A DNA stretch of 64,000 bases from Dactylellina haptotyla (Eukaryota > Ascomycota > Orbiliomycetes > Orbiliales > Orbiliaceae): assembly GCA_031310005.1 (NCBI GenBank), contig CM062385.1:992001-1056000 (forward strand), read 5' to 3'. The notes beneath the pieces were generated by a model, which searched no databases, was not told the DNA's origin, and was given only the letters and a program-made list of their open reading frames with translations. Shown here one piece after another: positions 12,253 through 23,055 of the stretch (its first letter is position 1; each line of letters opens with the position of its first letter). A program made the translations under genes and the position numbers.

Positions 12253-13683
12253 ATGGGGAAGCAACGGCCGTTCGCCAGATTCCTGTTCCTGGTGGGATGG
12301 ACCGCCGTTGTGTCGCCCTTGACCGTTGTCGCTCAGCTCGGAGCAGCGCTGGAACGACGCACAACGCAGCCAATTATAGCCACCAGAACACTGGCACCGG
12401 ATTCGGGCTCGATACCGCGGTATGCGTCGAGAATAACGGCCGCGCCAAGGGCTGACGAGGTCCAAAAGTTATTTGCGAGGCAGCAGGTACAGAGTACAGA
12501 TGATAGGTTCTGCGCATACTTAAATGGCAATGGAGGTATTTACTCTTTCATGCATCTTTCGTAATATCGAAATTCGAAATCGACACATCAACAGCTGCCT
12601 CTAACTAATCTGATGATATTCCTACAAGTCTAGCCTCCCCGCTGTACTGTCCCACAGGTTACACTTGCACTCTCCTCGGAAACCAATATTTGGCCTCGGC
12701 ATTCGGTTGCTGTAACAAGCAGACCTGCATAAACGCACCCCGGACATGCTTTGAGCAGAACGACCCGACAGCAGCGTACTGCTCGTACGGCGGATACTTA
12801 GACTGCACATCTTTATATACTTCGGTTTTATCATGGTACGAACATTTTTGAAATCCGTATTGCGTATGTCCTGTATAGATTTGCTGATGTTGGGTCTCAT
12901 CGTAAAAGCACCGGCAATAAACCAAAGTGCGCCACCTACATCTTGAAAACAAACACCGCAGACCCCCAGGATACCCGCGGCGTCCAAAGCTGGTCGTGCG
13001 CCGCCTCCGCCACCCAGATATTCGTCTATTTAACCCCGATATCAAATGTAAACGCGGCTGCTACATACGATGAAACGACGCCTTCACCAACTGGCAGCTC
13101 CGGATCGCAAGACGACAAGAGCAGTAACAAGAGCAGCGACAATAATAGCAACAACAATGGAAGGGGCCTCGATATCGGTGTGATAATTGGTATCGTAATC
13201 GCAGTCGTTGGAGTCCTTGCATCAGTATTAGTAGGCCTATTCCCTCGCCAGCTAACCCGCTGCCTAACTTGCGGCCGTCGTCCGAAGAAAGAACACACGA
13301 ACGATGAAATCCGAAGACTAGCCTGGGGATACCTTAGCGGCGGCGGCGGCGGCAACGGCCAGGTCCACGTTCATCTCCACGGGGTTGGTAACGAGCAAGC
13401 TCTGCCGTTATCCCAGGGTGCCGCACCGATAGGCAGTGGCGGGCAGCCGCTGCAGTACGACCAGCCGTATTGGCAGGGACAACAGCATAACCAGCAGTGG
13501 GGGTACGCAGGATACGGACAGCAGCATCCGCCACCGGCGTATCAACCGCAGGGGCAGCAGGCGTATGCTCCAGGGTATCACGGGGAATACGTCTCCCCGG
13601 CGCAGTATGCTGCCCCGCAGAGTTTCCAGATGCAAGAGCAGCATCGCCCGTTCTTAGAGTTAGATGATACCCCGAAGAAATGA
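12253..13683 (+). CDS. Cys-rich single-pass membrane protein (type I), function unknown, copy A
   Basis: Spliced model of 419 aa, exons 12253-12535, 12634-12835 and 12909-13683. Layout: signal peptide (about 1-28), a linker, an ectodomain with 12 cysteines (FCAYLNGNGASPLYC, CPTGYTC, GCCNKQTC), then a Ser/Asn stalk. One transmembrane helix follows at about 248-273 (GLDIGVIIGIVIAVVGV...), and a cytoplasmic tail rich in Gly, Gln, Tyr and Pro completes the protein. A basic KTC-type stop-transfer region (CGRRPKKEH) follows the helix. This resembles the many fungal surface proteins thought to sense the wall or environment, but no function is proven. The gene at 23637-25080 has the same layout and the same two intron positions and phases, so the two are paralogues. 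The start ATG is the only one that gives a signal peptide. Confidence 0.72.
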
Positions 13684-14114
13684 TAAATGAGTGAACGTCA
13701 GTATACGAGTAGCGAGTGTATAAAGAATTAATGTATATGCATACGGAGTTTTATAGGACGGTGAATTTGCGATTTCATTTCCCGGGCAGCCGAAACTTCA
13801 AGCGTGGGCGCATTCAGCGTTGCATTAGTTATTTTTTTCTTTTCATATATAGTATTGCAAAAAATTGAAACGCTATTTCAAATAATATATATCTTATGAT
13901 ATCAATAGAGCCGTTTGGGCATTTTCCGTCACTTAAGGACTTCCCTTTTTTCTTTCTTTCGTTATCAATAAAAACCCCGCCGGATAACCCTTGAACTAGG
14001 AAGATGCACGCTAACTATAATACAAATTACACCTATAAAACCTCTCTCCCGCTCACCAAATATCCATCACAATTAGCCCTCCCATCACTTGCATGAAATC
14101 CTATTTCCCAAAAA
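13684..14114. other. Convergent intergenic region
   Basis: Joins the 3' ends of the Cys-rich membrane protein gene and YIP4. A/T-rich, with no gene seen. Confidence 0.5.
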
Positions 14115-15076
14115 TCAACTTATCAAGCACAGACAAGTCAACAAGAAATAAAACAGTCCCAGCGGGAATACCGCCAGCGCAACCCGATTCCTTACAACGC
14201 CACTACCGCCCAGGATGCTGACACCGGCAGCTAAACTCCACAGGAAGAAGAATATATATAGAGGGACCCTTATTATCGGGTGGAGGTTGACGGCGGAGAG
14301 TAGAGCGGCTCCCACAAGTGGGAAGAGGGTATACCCGATAACGCAGACGGATTGGAAGAACGAGCTATTCATCGTAATTAGTGAATATCCCCTTCTATGT
14401 GTGAGAGTTTGAGACGTACATGTTTCCACCCAGCAGTCTGATCTGTAGGGTAACCAAAGCTTCACCGATCCAGACGATTGCAAAGACACCGGAAAACACG
14501 CTGGTGGTCTGTTCGTCCGAGGCGGCTATCGAGAGGAGGAGGGATAACAGAAGGGCGGAGAGAAGTGGGCCCCTAAGCGCAGGTGTGAATTAGTAGCTAT
14601 TTTCGAAGAGTAAGGTGTCGCCGGAAAAAGTGGTACCATAAATCCCAATCGCGAATCTCGTTCGTGTGGCTGTTGTTCAAGACCGTGTCGGCATCTGGCC
14701 ACTTGGTCCAGGTGAACCTGGGCCAGAGAACCTGCTTCATCTTCTCCCAGATGGCGTTCAGGTCGCGCGAGAGCGTCTCCCAGACGGTTTCGTCAATGGT
14801 GTCTATCGGGGCGCGACGGTCCTCGCCAGGGACGGCGTTGGCGGCGCTGCGTGCGGCCGCAGTGAGGGGTTGTCGGTCAGAGGCCTCATTCTCAAGCGGG
14901 TCGTCGAGGTCATTAATGTCAACTGGGGAACCAAGCGTCAGCACTTTAACGTATTTATCGGATGTGGTTTATAAAAGGGATCTCGTACGGTCATCGGGAT
15001 CGATGAGATCAGGGTCCGCTCGCGGGCCAAGATAGTCGTCGTATGGGTTCTGGTTACCGGCTGAGCTTGTCGCCAT
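14115..15076 (-). CDS. YIP4: Yip1-domain Golgi membrane protein Yip4 (YIPF6-like)
   Basis: Spliced model of 258 aa, exons 14989-15076, 14637-14922, 14420-14572 and 14115-14364. Yip4 binds Rab GTPases at the Golgi and helps vesicle traffic. The N-terminal ~125 residues are soluble and acidic, including DDLDINDLDDPLE. They lead into the family signature ETVWETLSRDLNAIWEKMKQVLWPR and then DWDLWGPLLSALLLSLLLS. Five hydrophobic segments fill the C-terminal half, with the conserved LLGGNISFFQSVCVIGYTLFPL loop. Three introns of 55-66 nt interrupt it; the last splits the Ile codon of GGNIS. A short insert (TKWPDADTVLNNSHTNE) sits just before the first membrane segment. The first in-frame ATG of exon 1 was chosen. 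It is divergent from ERG28. Confidence 0.92.
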
Positions 15077-15557
15077 GGCGGGATTTGTGACGGATAGGTC
15101 GTCGTCGTAGAGGACAGGCGATCAGGAATTAACAGGTTCGAGCCCGGTGTTCCACAGGATCATGATATCTTTGTCTGATGGCGGCGGTGGTGATGATGTC
15201 GTCGTCGTCGAGGTTGGCAGCAGCAACGCGGAGGGCCAAGAGGGATACGTAAACCGTTTGCACGGCGGATTAGCTCGAAGGTAGCACACCCGCCAGCAAT
15301 CGCGATTGGCCCAGCTGAGAGACCCCGGCAAACAACCACTCCGTTCTGTTCGACATTCGCCCACCCCGTATATTACTCTCATTATTATTACTGTATATCT
15401 GAACCTGTGCCGGAGTTGCTCCCTGGCACTGGAATTATATCGGCCATCAGCCTCACCCGACGCTGCACTCGACGCGTTCTGCCAGAACCGGCTCTCCCGA
15501 AGATTAATTGCAGCTGTAGATATTTGAAAACTTGCTCCAGCAATTTATATATTCACA
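15077..15557. promoter_or_regulatory. Divergent promoter region YIP4 / ERG28
   Basis: 481 bp between two divergent ATGs, no gene inside. It includes a GTC-repeat stretch at about 15185-15210 and A/T-rich sequence near 15370-15400. No known factor site can be named with confidence. Confidence 0.45.
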
Positions 15558-16160
15558 ATGGAAGACGCTAAATGGTGGAACGTATTCCCGTTGTCTCCAG
15601 GCCTGCTGCCCAAGTTTCTCCTTTTTGTAAGAGCCCTTTCCGTGTCCCCGCCGTGTGGGACTGAACAACTTGTGGATCTCCGATTTGTACATAACTACTA
15701 ACATCCTGATTCGGAATTCCACCAGGTCTCCGTGGTCTCCGTGGCAAACTCAATGCAGTGCTATGCCACCTTGAAGTTCACCAAACGCGTCTACTCCGGC
15801 AAGCCCTTTGAGGTCAACGGTCTCTCCTCGCGCACCTTTGGCACCTGGACGCTCCTGGCTGCCCTCGTCCGCTTTTACGCTGCATACAACATCAGCAACG
15901 GAGCTGTTTATGACATCTGCACTGGCACGTTCATCCTCGCTGGGTGGCACTTTTTCAGCGAGTGGCTCTACTTTGGAACTGCACAGTATGTGGAAATATT
16001 CTGACAACTCCTCTTTTTTATATATATTTTTTATGGAAGACTAATATATATATTTTATAGCATCGGAGAAGGACTTACTGGCCCGTTGATTGCCGCTACG
16101 ACTGGCTTCTTTTGGATGGTTTACCAGCGGGACTACTATTTGGCCTTGCCCGCACAATAA
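15558..16160 (+). CDS. ERG28: Ergosterol biosynthesis scaffold protein Erg28
   Basis: Spliced model of 142 aa, exons 15558-15626, 15726-15985 and 16061-16160. Erg28 is an ER membrane protein that tethers the sterol C4-demethylation enzymes Erg25, Erg26 and Erg27. Family signatures are plain: VSVVSVANSMQCYATLKFTKRVY, SSRTFGTWTLLAALVRFYAAY, HFFSEWLYFGTAHIGEGLTGP, and a final aromatic helix ending QRDYYLALPAQ. Four hydrophobic segments are visible. Length is typical for the family. Introns are 99 and 75 nt; the second splits the His codon of GTAHIG. The ATG follows CACA, a good context. Its 3' end converges on TRAPPC12 with only 170 bp between the stop codons. Confidence 0.95.
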
Positions 16161-16330
16161 GCTCAAGCAGACATATAAGATAGAGGATCACATGTACGAA
16201 GATAGATGTAGGCATGACACAGCATAGCGTAGATTTTGCAAATATAAATTCCAGTTGGACGGATGAATTCGAGCGGTATATGACATTGTAACCCCTAAAG
16301 CAATAATAATAAACATGACGCCCCAGTTTA

Positions 16331-18261
16331 TTAAGCTTGTGCCTTTTCTTTCTCCTTCTGCTCTCTTTTCCGGAGGATCCCTGTCATCTCTTCGTTTAAC
16401 AGCTCCAGCTGTTGCTTAATATCTAGCACCATCGGTTCATAATGCGTGTCCAGCAGATTATGCAGGGTTACGATATTGAACGTCAGAGACTTGTAACTAT
16501 ACGCCAGTTGCCTGTCCATCGTCGACTGTAACTTGAAGTTGCTATTTGATTGTGCCTGAAAATTTATATCTCCGTTAGCATATATATATACCGACTTTAG
16601 AATAGCACACTCACCTCCGGTAGCCTCCTCAGATAAAGTAATGAAACTGCCATATTGAGCAAATAAGTGGTCCTCTTCTCTCCTTCACCCTCCTCTTTAT
16701 CCACAAGCTTCTTCCACAGCAGAGCCGCACCTTCAAAGTCGTCTGTGACCATAAGTCGCAGACCCTCGATAACAGCATCCGCATCCTCGCCGTCGGCTGC
16801 CCCGTTTGCCAGATAACAGTTCTTAGCCGTATCTAACTGCCCGAGCTGCAAATACAACACCGCTTCACGGAGTCTAAACCCCATCGCGCTATCCAACTCA
16901 TCTTTATCTTCCATGATTGTCTTAAGATGCCGCTCGGCACCATCAACATCCGAGATCTCAAGAAGAGCAGCCGCAACTCGAAGACCGACATCTAACAACC
17001 GGCCCCTCCAGAGCTTGAACATCGCAGGTGAATTCCTATTCTTGATAGCTTCACTTCTGGCCTCCTTTGCCAGCATGTAAAAGTGCTCCAAACACCGCCG
17101 CCAATCATTGAATCCCAGAGCTTGGAGTCTTATCGCCAAAACTCGCAGGTCCCACGGGACGGCGTGTGAAAAGTTGTTGCTACGGTAGAAGTTCGATGTG
17201 AGATCCCCGAATACCTTAATCTCCTGGGATGACATCGCAGTAGTTTGGGCAGATATGAGTGACAGAGAGGTGAGGCGGATGTACCACAGGTTGAAAATGT
17301 GGAAGGAATCGGAGGCGGTGACATTGTTGAGGTTAGTGGCGGCCTGAGAGGCGAGGTTGTGAAGATGGGCTGCCAGAGGGACCAGAGATAGTTGGTTACG
17401 TTCCTATATGTAGAGATACGGATGGTTGGCCATTTTTGTTTCTTTACTTTTATTCCCCTTCAAGCCTAGAATAGAAGGGTAAGAACACGTGGGAGGTCGA
17501 TTCGAAGGGCGGATGACAAGGTTACTGACCACATTTGGGAGATGTCGGAATATTAAAGGATCGAGAAGGTATGCATAGTCCCGTAGTGGTTCTGCGGCTG
17601 TCACACCCCCGATGGTGTTGATGGAGCCGGTTGCAGATGCTGGGGAAGACACTCGCTCTGGTGCAGTAGCAAAGGTGCCCCCAGTCATAGCCGTTGAGCT
17701 CGAAGCAGATATATCTTGTGGCAACTTGTCGTCAGAGGGCGGAGGCGGGAGCTCGAAGCTGGCCAAGAAAACAGAAGTTCTGATCAGCATGGTTCCACGT
17801 TCGTAGGGCAGAGCTTGCTATAGCTATCCGTAATCTCGATAGATCGTGAAAGTCAGGTTCTTGGAAATAGACATACTCAAAGTCTAGAGGACCTGTAGAA
17901 TACGATTTTGTTAGTATCAGCTATATCTGTGCATTTTTCGAGCTTCTCGACATGTGTATCGATAATGCATGCAACTATGCGTATTTGCATGTCGACGATA
18001 TATATCGATCTCTCTATACGTACCTGCGGTCATCCGCCTCGGGGCGCCCTGAGCTCGCATGTCGGCGGAGTTTTTCTTCGAGTGTCTCCTCACAGGGGTA
18101 TTCTGTTCCTGGCTGGACATGCTCGAGTCGGGCGTCGTCTGCAGCTCGCGATAGAACAGTCCTCCGACGGCTTTGTGTCCGATGGCTCGCGGGCTGCTCG
18201 AATGTCGTTCGGGAATGTACTGACGGGTCCAGCTGCGTTGAGGTGTTGGCCGTGTGGTCAT
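16331..18261 (-). CDS. TRAPPC12: TRAPP complex subunit, TRAPPC12-like
   Basis: Spliced model of 498 aa with five exons: 18024-18261, 17877-17892, 17530-17758, 16615-17403 and 16331-16555. TRAPPC12 is a TPR-type subunit of TRAPP III/II-like tethers in ER-Golgi traffic. Residues 1-80 are basic and disordered. Then comes the fungal family motif GPLDF, followed by a Ser/Pro/Thr linker and LRDYAYLLDPLIFRHLPN. The TPR core has FHIFNLWYIRLTSLSLI, VPWDLRVLAIRLQALGF-NDWRRCLEHFYMLAKEAR and LWRGRLLDVGLRVAAALLE. The C-terminus is a coiled coil ending in a Lys/Glu/Gln run. Exon 2 is only 16 nt, but skipping it breaks the frame and removes the conserved LDF. The reading frame runs upstream of 18261 without another ATG, so that ATG was chosen. 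It shares a 113-bp promoter with the next gene. Confidence 0.85.
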
Positions 18262-18374
18262 TTCATCGGCGCGCCGCAACGCACTCTCGTGGATCTTTCT
18301 GCTGCGGACATCGTCATCGCTAAACGGCTCTTCCTTCAATTAACCAACCGACTAACCGACCAACCGACCGCACA
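18262..18374. promoter_or_regulatory. Compact bidirectional promoter TRAPPC12 / SR protein
   Basis: Only 113 bp separate the two divergent ATGs, so both leaders and the core promoters must overlap or be very short. The right end (about 18340-18372) carries a tandem 8-bp pattern of the type CCGACYAA repeated just before the plus-strand ATG. Confidence 0.5.
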
Positions 18375-19826
18375 ATGTCTTCGAATCGTGATGGCCATCG
18401 CCATCGGTCCCGTTCACCGGTATCCCGCCAGAGACATAGTACGCACCGTCGTTCTCGATCTCCCACCGACAGCTCCCGTTCCTCCAGACGCGAGCGCGAT
18501 CACGACAGGAAGCATGAACGGCATCACCCACGCCGTTCGCCATCTCCCAAGCCGATAGTCCCGGTCCTCCTACCGTCAAACGCCAAACAGATCGATCATA
18601 ACACCTCGCTTTCCTCTCATTTCCCCCTGTTCGCCAAATATCTGGATATCCAAAAGGGTACAGATGTAATGGAGCTTGATGAGCGCGATATGAAAAGCAG
18701 ATTCAAGCGATTCGTTGGAAGATGGTATGCTCCCATAACTGCTGTTACTCCCCATTTGGTGGGCTTATTTTATGCGGACTCAAAGCTAATTCAGGGAGGA
18801 ATCTGGGGGAACTAGCGTCATCCTGGTATGATAAGGACTACAAAGTCCAGATTGACAGCGACCCGGAGATACCAAAATGGGACGACTATCTGAAATACCG
18901 CGAAGAATCCAAATCCTCGAGCAAGAACCAACAAAGCTCTCGGGACCGAGACAGCAAAAGCCGGAACAGAGATAAGGATAGAGAGAGGATTCGAGATTCG
19001 AGCAAACATGACGGGGATAAAGACCGACATCGAGACCGAGATAGAAATCGGAAAAATCGTCACGACAGAGGCGATCGAGAGCACAGAAAACGAGATGGCC
19101 GAGAAATGGAAATTCACGAACAGGCCGAATCACGGGTCCGAAACATGACAGACGAGGAGCTCAATCTTGCGCTTCAGAAACTCGAGGGTCACGATACACC
19201 GTCTCGGGCTTCCGAGGACGTCGAGATGAAAGACGATGGCGATAGCGATGATTCCGATATGATTGGACCAGCGCTACCCGGCAGTATTTCAAAATCTCAA
19301 TCTGGCGCAAAACCACCTACGAGGCAAGATTTGGAGTTACAGAGAGGTATGTTACAAAGACGTTGAAGGATTCTATTTTAATATATTATTGGCTGACTGA
19401 AGTATTTGCCATTTAGAGCTCGATGAAGAAGAACAGGATTTACAGCGGGCTGATCTCCGCTACGAACGCAAGAAGGAGCGAAAACTGGAAAAAGACCGAC
19501 TTGAGGAGCTGGTGCCTCGCGCTGAAGCCGGTTCAAGGGAGCGGCAGCTGGAGAAGAAACGAGAAAATGCCGCTGCGAATAAAGCATTCGCGGATGCAAA
19601 GGCCGGAGGGGAAGAGGAAGTTGGAGAATCGACCCTCATGGGTGGCGATGAGAGCTTCCAACAGCACAAATCAGCTCAAGAGCGCAAAAAGAACGAAAGA
19701 GAACTACGAAAGGAGGCGATGCTAAGGGCGAGAAAGGCAGAGAGGGAGGAAAGATTGGAAGTACACAGAGCGAAGGAAGAGCAGACCATGAAAATGCTAA
19801 GAGCTCTAGCAGAAAAGTTTCGTTAG
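18375..19826 (+). CDS. Arg/Ser-rich nuclear protein, SCI1-like ('RNA helicase HEL117' family name in fungi)
   Basis: Spliced model of 435 aa, exons 18375-18724, 18799-19346 and 19417-19826. Residues 1-60 are an RS domain typical of splicing-linked proteins. A conserved block follows: FPLFAKYLDIQKG, then ELDERDMKSRFKRFVGRWN, then LGELASSWYD; intron 1 falls inside the Trp codon of RWN. The acceptor at 18798 was chosen because it alone restores the WNxGELAxxWYD motif. The middle is an Arg/Asp/Lys-rich helix. Next are the GPALPG motif and a long charged coiled coil with LEELVPRAEAGSRERQLEKK and EVGESTLMGGDESF, and the C-terminus is EEQTMKMLRALAEKFR. Fungal homologues are often labelled HEL117 although no helicase motifs exist; plant SCI1 has the same central block. 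A role in pre-mRNA processing is inferred from the RS domain. Confidence 0.78.
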
Positions 19827-20172
19827 GCTAGTAATGGCCATACTTCATATATCCTCAGAGGCGCCTAATATCAGGAGATGTAATTTAAATTTCGCGTGGA
19901 ATACAGAATCCGGACTCTATCTTTGATAGCAGTATTATTAATATTATGTAACAGCCTCTTACCAAAGTCTTGTAAAGAAAAACGCCAAACATCTCCAAAC
20001 GCCAGCGAAATATCACCAATGACAAAAGAATATAGCAAAGACAATATATCGATGAGAGAATAGAACAAGAGCAAGAACTTAGCAACTCGCTTGCGGTTCA
20101 TCATACAGCCTCCAAAGGAAGAGCCCAAACCAAGAAACTTTAGACATCCAATCAAGCCTCGAAAGCACCCAT
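19827..20172. other. Convergent intergenic region
   Basis: Between the 3' ends of the SR-rich gene and the Tic20-like gene. A 95-codon frame on the minus strand (19871-20155) has no conserved look and is probably 3' UTR. Nothing else seen. Confidence 0.45.
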
Positions 20173-20970
20173 TTACTCCTCATCGACGAACGAGTTTGCC
20201 CAGCCACCGATATACGGAATCTCAAATCGATCGAGGGTATCCGCTATAATTCACCAAAAAAAATCTCGTCAGTAAACCCTTTAGCAGTTGCGAGGGAAAA
20301 TTGAAGAATGGAATCCAGCATACCATCACTGTAAGCTCTTATGCTCAAATATACGATGAGAGCCAAATCGATGAAGAACAGCAGCCACGAAAAGAAGCTA
20401 GACCACGAGAATATTATGTGAAGCACAAACATCCCAGTGAAGAGTAGCGCGGACTGCCAGGCGTGGAATCTAAAGACATGTAAACGTTTAGCAGCTGCGC
20501 ACGCGACCATCCCGCGAGAAAGAGCGACATCGGAGCTCCTACCGAACGTAGTCACTGTTGTGTTCCAGCAAAAGTAACAGGACGGCACCAGCTGGTGGGA
20601 GGAGAACGTAGGCCAGGGCCGCTTCAGCGTCCATCCTAGGTAGATGTATCGTCAGTATCTTTATATCGTAGTGGGAGGGAAGTTCAAGGAGAGGGTTATA
20701 CCTTAACGGCAAGCTCGTCTCAAACTGGTTCACAAACTCCCTTCCACCACCGCCGTTGTTCCCAAACCCGGTCGAGGAGCCTTCCCCAGAGATAACATTA
20801 TCCGGCCGTATAACGTTCGAAGGACTGTACGATCTACTGTCCCCCCACGGATTCTGCGACTCGAGGCGTGGGGAAGTGGCGAAGAAGCCGTTGCTGCCAG
20901 GCGGCGGCGAGCGCACGGAAGAGCGCTGCGCTTCTGGGTCGGTGGACTGATAGGGCGCCCAGTCTGACAT
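20173..20970 (-). CDS. Tic20/DUF4870-like small membrane protein
   Basis: Spliced model of 192 aa, exons 20702-20970, 20543-20635, 20324-20469 and 20173-20243. The first ~90 residues are soluble, Ser/Pro/Asn/Gly-rich, and end in the conserved NQFETSLPLRMDAEAALAYV. Three to four hydrophobic helices follow, with the strongly conserved loop EHNSDYVRFHAWQSALLF and then IIFSWSSFFSWLLFFIDLALI. The C-terminus is TLDRFEIPYIGGWANSFVDEE. Fungal members are annotated as 'chloroplast import component Tic20' by domain match only; the true role and membrane are unknown. Three introns of 66-80 nt sit at the boundaries of the conserved blocks, and each junction restores a family motif (DYVR^FHAW, YSD^ADTLDRFE), which supports the model. 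Confidence 0.82.
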
Positions 20971-21288
20971 TTTGAGAGTTGATATCGGCGGTGAGAACAC
21001 ACTGGAGTCGAGAGCGGGGGAGGAAGAGGAAGAGGAGGTACGGGTTTGGCGATGGTGGAATGCTGGGTGTGTATTTAGGCTTGGGAGGGCCTGTCCGGGG
21101 TTACGAATACCCTGCTCGCAACATGTCATGCGTGCGTCAAATGGGCCGGGCTGTGCGGCCGGGGAGGCTGGCCCCAACACACGTTTTACAACAACCGTCC
21201 GCCGTATCTACAAACTGTTTCAGCAGGAAGATGGATAGATAAATATATTGTGTAGGAGAAGAAAGCATACATGGTGGATGTAATGGTG
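20971..21288. other. Intergenic region upstream of the Tic20-like gene
   Basis: Purine-rich on the plus strand (CT-rich on the gene strand), consistent with the promoter and leader of the minus-strand Tic20-like gene and the 3' end of the next gene. No gene seen. Confidence 0.5.
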
Positions 21289-23055
21289 TTACTGCCATAA
21301 TTTGTCAAATTCCTCCATTTGATCCTCCAACAGCTCAAAATCAATCTCACTGGAGCCCTTCATCTTGATGCCCGCATTCGCTTGGTTGTTTGGAGCAATC
21401 CGATTCAAGTTTGGAACATCGTTCGCTCCTGCAAGATCTTGTCCTCCAAGTTGCTCCACTTCAAAGATATCAGTTCTAACTGACCCAGCACCTGTATTTG
21501 GTTCTACTGGAATATCCACAGCCACTTGATTCTCCATCTCGGAGGGAATAAGATTAACTTCGTTGTTTTGCTCCCCAAGACCGACTTCTTCTCCGCTCTC
21601 CCCGTATTCATCCCTCAATATATCGAAAACATTATTGTTCCCGCCATCCTTTACTTGGTAATCCGCCAATGCGGCTATGAACCTACCCAAAAAATCCCCT
21701 TTCTTCCGTTGAGGTTGCTTGTTTTGGCTATTCGCCGGCTTGGTCTCCCACATGTCCATCATGTCGGCATAATCTGGGAGTGCCCCAAACGTGCCAGGTA
21801 CAATAGGGAAGGAATTCATTGCGAAATCCATCTTCTGCCTGTCAATTTCCTCCTTGCTCATTTTGATAGTACTCGGTGCGTCGTTTGGATCTGTAGCAAC
21901 TTTGAGCTTCTTCACAATCGTACCAAACGTCTTCGGAGCTGGCTCTTTCTCTCTAGGAACTTCTTTTGGTTGGGTGTTATCTACACTCGCTTGAGTACTA
22001 ATCTTGGGCCTACGACGTCGTTCCCTCGTCCGCGGCTGCTCCACATTTTCTATGGGCGCAGCGTTGGCAACTTCAGCAGCTTCGACGTTAGATTCTATCG
22101 CTGGCACAGGATGCTCAGACGGCACCCACGGAACTAGAGGCAATGTCTGACAGACGAACGGCTGGGCCGCGAAATCGCGATATCTCGAAGTTCCCTTGCG
22201 CGGCCCTTTACCCTTTCGTTCCGGCGCGACTGTCTTCTTCGAATTCGTATCCTGATCGTTAGCAGATAGTGCCCTGACCTGGTCTGCGAGTGCCTCTCCT
22301 ACGTTCTGATATGGGTGCACCGTATACGTACCCGGGTCGGGCTCCGCACCCACTCTATTCTTGCTGAGTTCGGCGAGCGCCAGGACGTTCCACGGAACGA
22401 TCTTGACCAATCCATCGCAGTAAGTGTGTGGCCGCATGACTCCCAGCGAATTGAGCCCCTCAGGTGCGTAAACCGACCCGGGTTGCAGCAGCCCCGGGTT
22501 TTCAAAAACGGCAGCTTTGAAATCTTGTTGTATTATTTCCCGCCGTTCCGGGCTGGGCTCTTCGAGGACCACAGTTAAAGGGCGAAAGCTCCTGTATACC
22601 GGGGGTATTCTATTGAGGACCGAGTTGAAACTCACGGCCTGCGGTTTGGTGAAAAGATCGGTATCGTGGAATCGCACCACCATGACTAGATCCCCATCCT
22701 GGCATCCTTCTTGGGCGTAGAACCCCATGGCTTGCAAAACTGTCGCGCCTTCCCAGCTCACCGCCATCATGTATTTGACGACATCTAACGGGCGAGGCGG
22801 CCCTTTTGACTTTGAATTCTTCTTGGCATCCATTTGATTGAGATTCGTGTTCGTTCTGGAGAAAACAATCTCCGAATCCGAGTCGAGGCAGTCGTCCGGG
22901 CCCCATTGGTATATACTTTTCTCGAAGACACCGTATTCCCGGACATTCGTACTTCTAATCCAGGCTATGCCAAAAGCCGATGTCGTCGGTAGCGAGCTGA
23001 ATATAAAGCTGAAGGCTAAGATGAAATCAAGGAATGCCATTTTATCCTGCATCAT
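21289..23055 (-). CDS. Secreted protein of unknown function, 588 aa
   Basis: Single open frame from two adjacent ATGs. The N-terminus MAFLDFILAFSFIFSSLPTTSA is a clear signal peptide. Residues ~27-230 look like a compact domain with four cysteines in all: one in DDCLDS, one in AQEGCQDGDLVMVVRF, one in TYCDGLVKI and a later one in QPFVCQTLP. The segment GFYAQEGC...VVRF recalls a domain found in many uncharacterised secreted ascomycete proteins, but I cannot name it. From about residue 270 the chain is low in hydrophobic residues and first basic (KRKGKGPRKGTSRYR), then acidic (Glu/Asp-rich to the end), so mostly disordered. A KRK/RKGTSR site might be a Kex2-like processing zone. No membrane helix after the signal. 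No known enzyme motif. The gene is intronless, unlike most of its neighbours. Confidence 0.65.
   Translation of the reverse strand: MMQDKMAFLDFILAFSFIFSSLPTTSAFGIAWIRSTNVREYGVFEKSIYQWGPDDCLDSDSEIVFSRTNTNLNQMDAKKNSKSKGPPRPLDVVKYMMAVSWEGATVLQAMGFYAQEGCQDGDLVMVVRFHDTDLFTKPQAVSFNSVLNRIPPVYRSFRPLTVVLEEPSPERREIIQQDFKAAVFENPGLLQPGSVYAPEGLNSLGVMRPHTYCDGLVKIVPWNVLALAELSKNRVGAEPDPGTYTVHPYQNVGEALADQVRALSANDQDTNSKKTVAPERKGKGPRKGTSRYRDFAAQPFVCQTLPLVPWVPSEHPVPAIESNVEAAEVANAAPIENVEQPRTRERRRRPKISTQASVDNTQPKEVPREKEPAPKTFGTIVKKLKVATDPNDAPSTIKMSKEEIDRQKMDFAMNSFPIVPGTFGALPDYADMMDMWETKPANSQNKQPQRKKGDFLGRFIAALADYQVKDGGNNNVFDILRDEYGESGEEVGLGEQNNEVNLIPSEMENQVAVDIPVEPNTGAGSVRTDIFEVEQLGGQDLAGANDVPNLNRIAPNNQANAGIKMKGSSEIDFELLEDQMEEFDKLWQ

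Noticed and set aside
15125-15160. GGTTCGAGCCC, like a tRNA B box
   Set aside because: The flanking bases do not form a full T-stem, and no matching acceptor stem or A box exists about 60 bp upstream.
17404-17790. TRAPPC12 started at the ATG at 17790
   Set aside because: This start would drop the conserved GPLDF region. Splicing into the 16-nt exon and the upstream 238-nt exon gives an open frame that matches the family.
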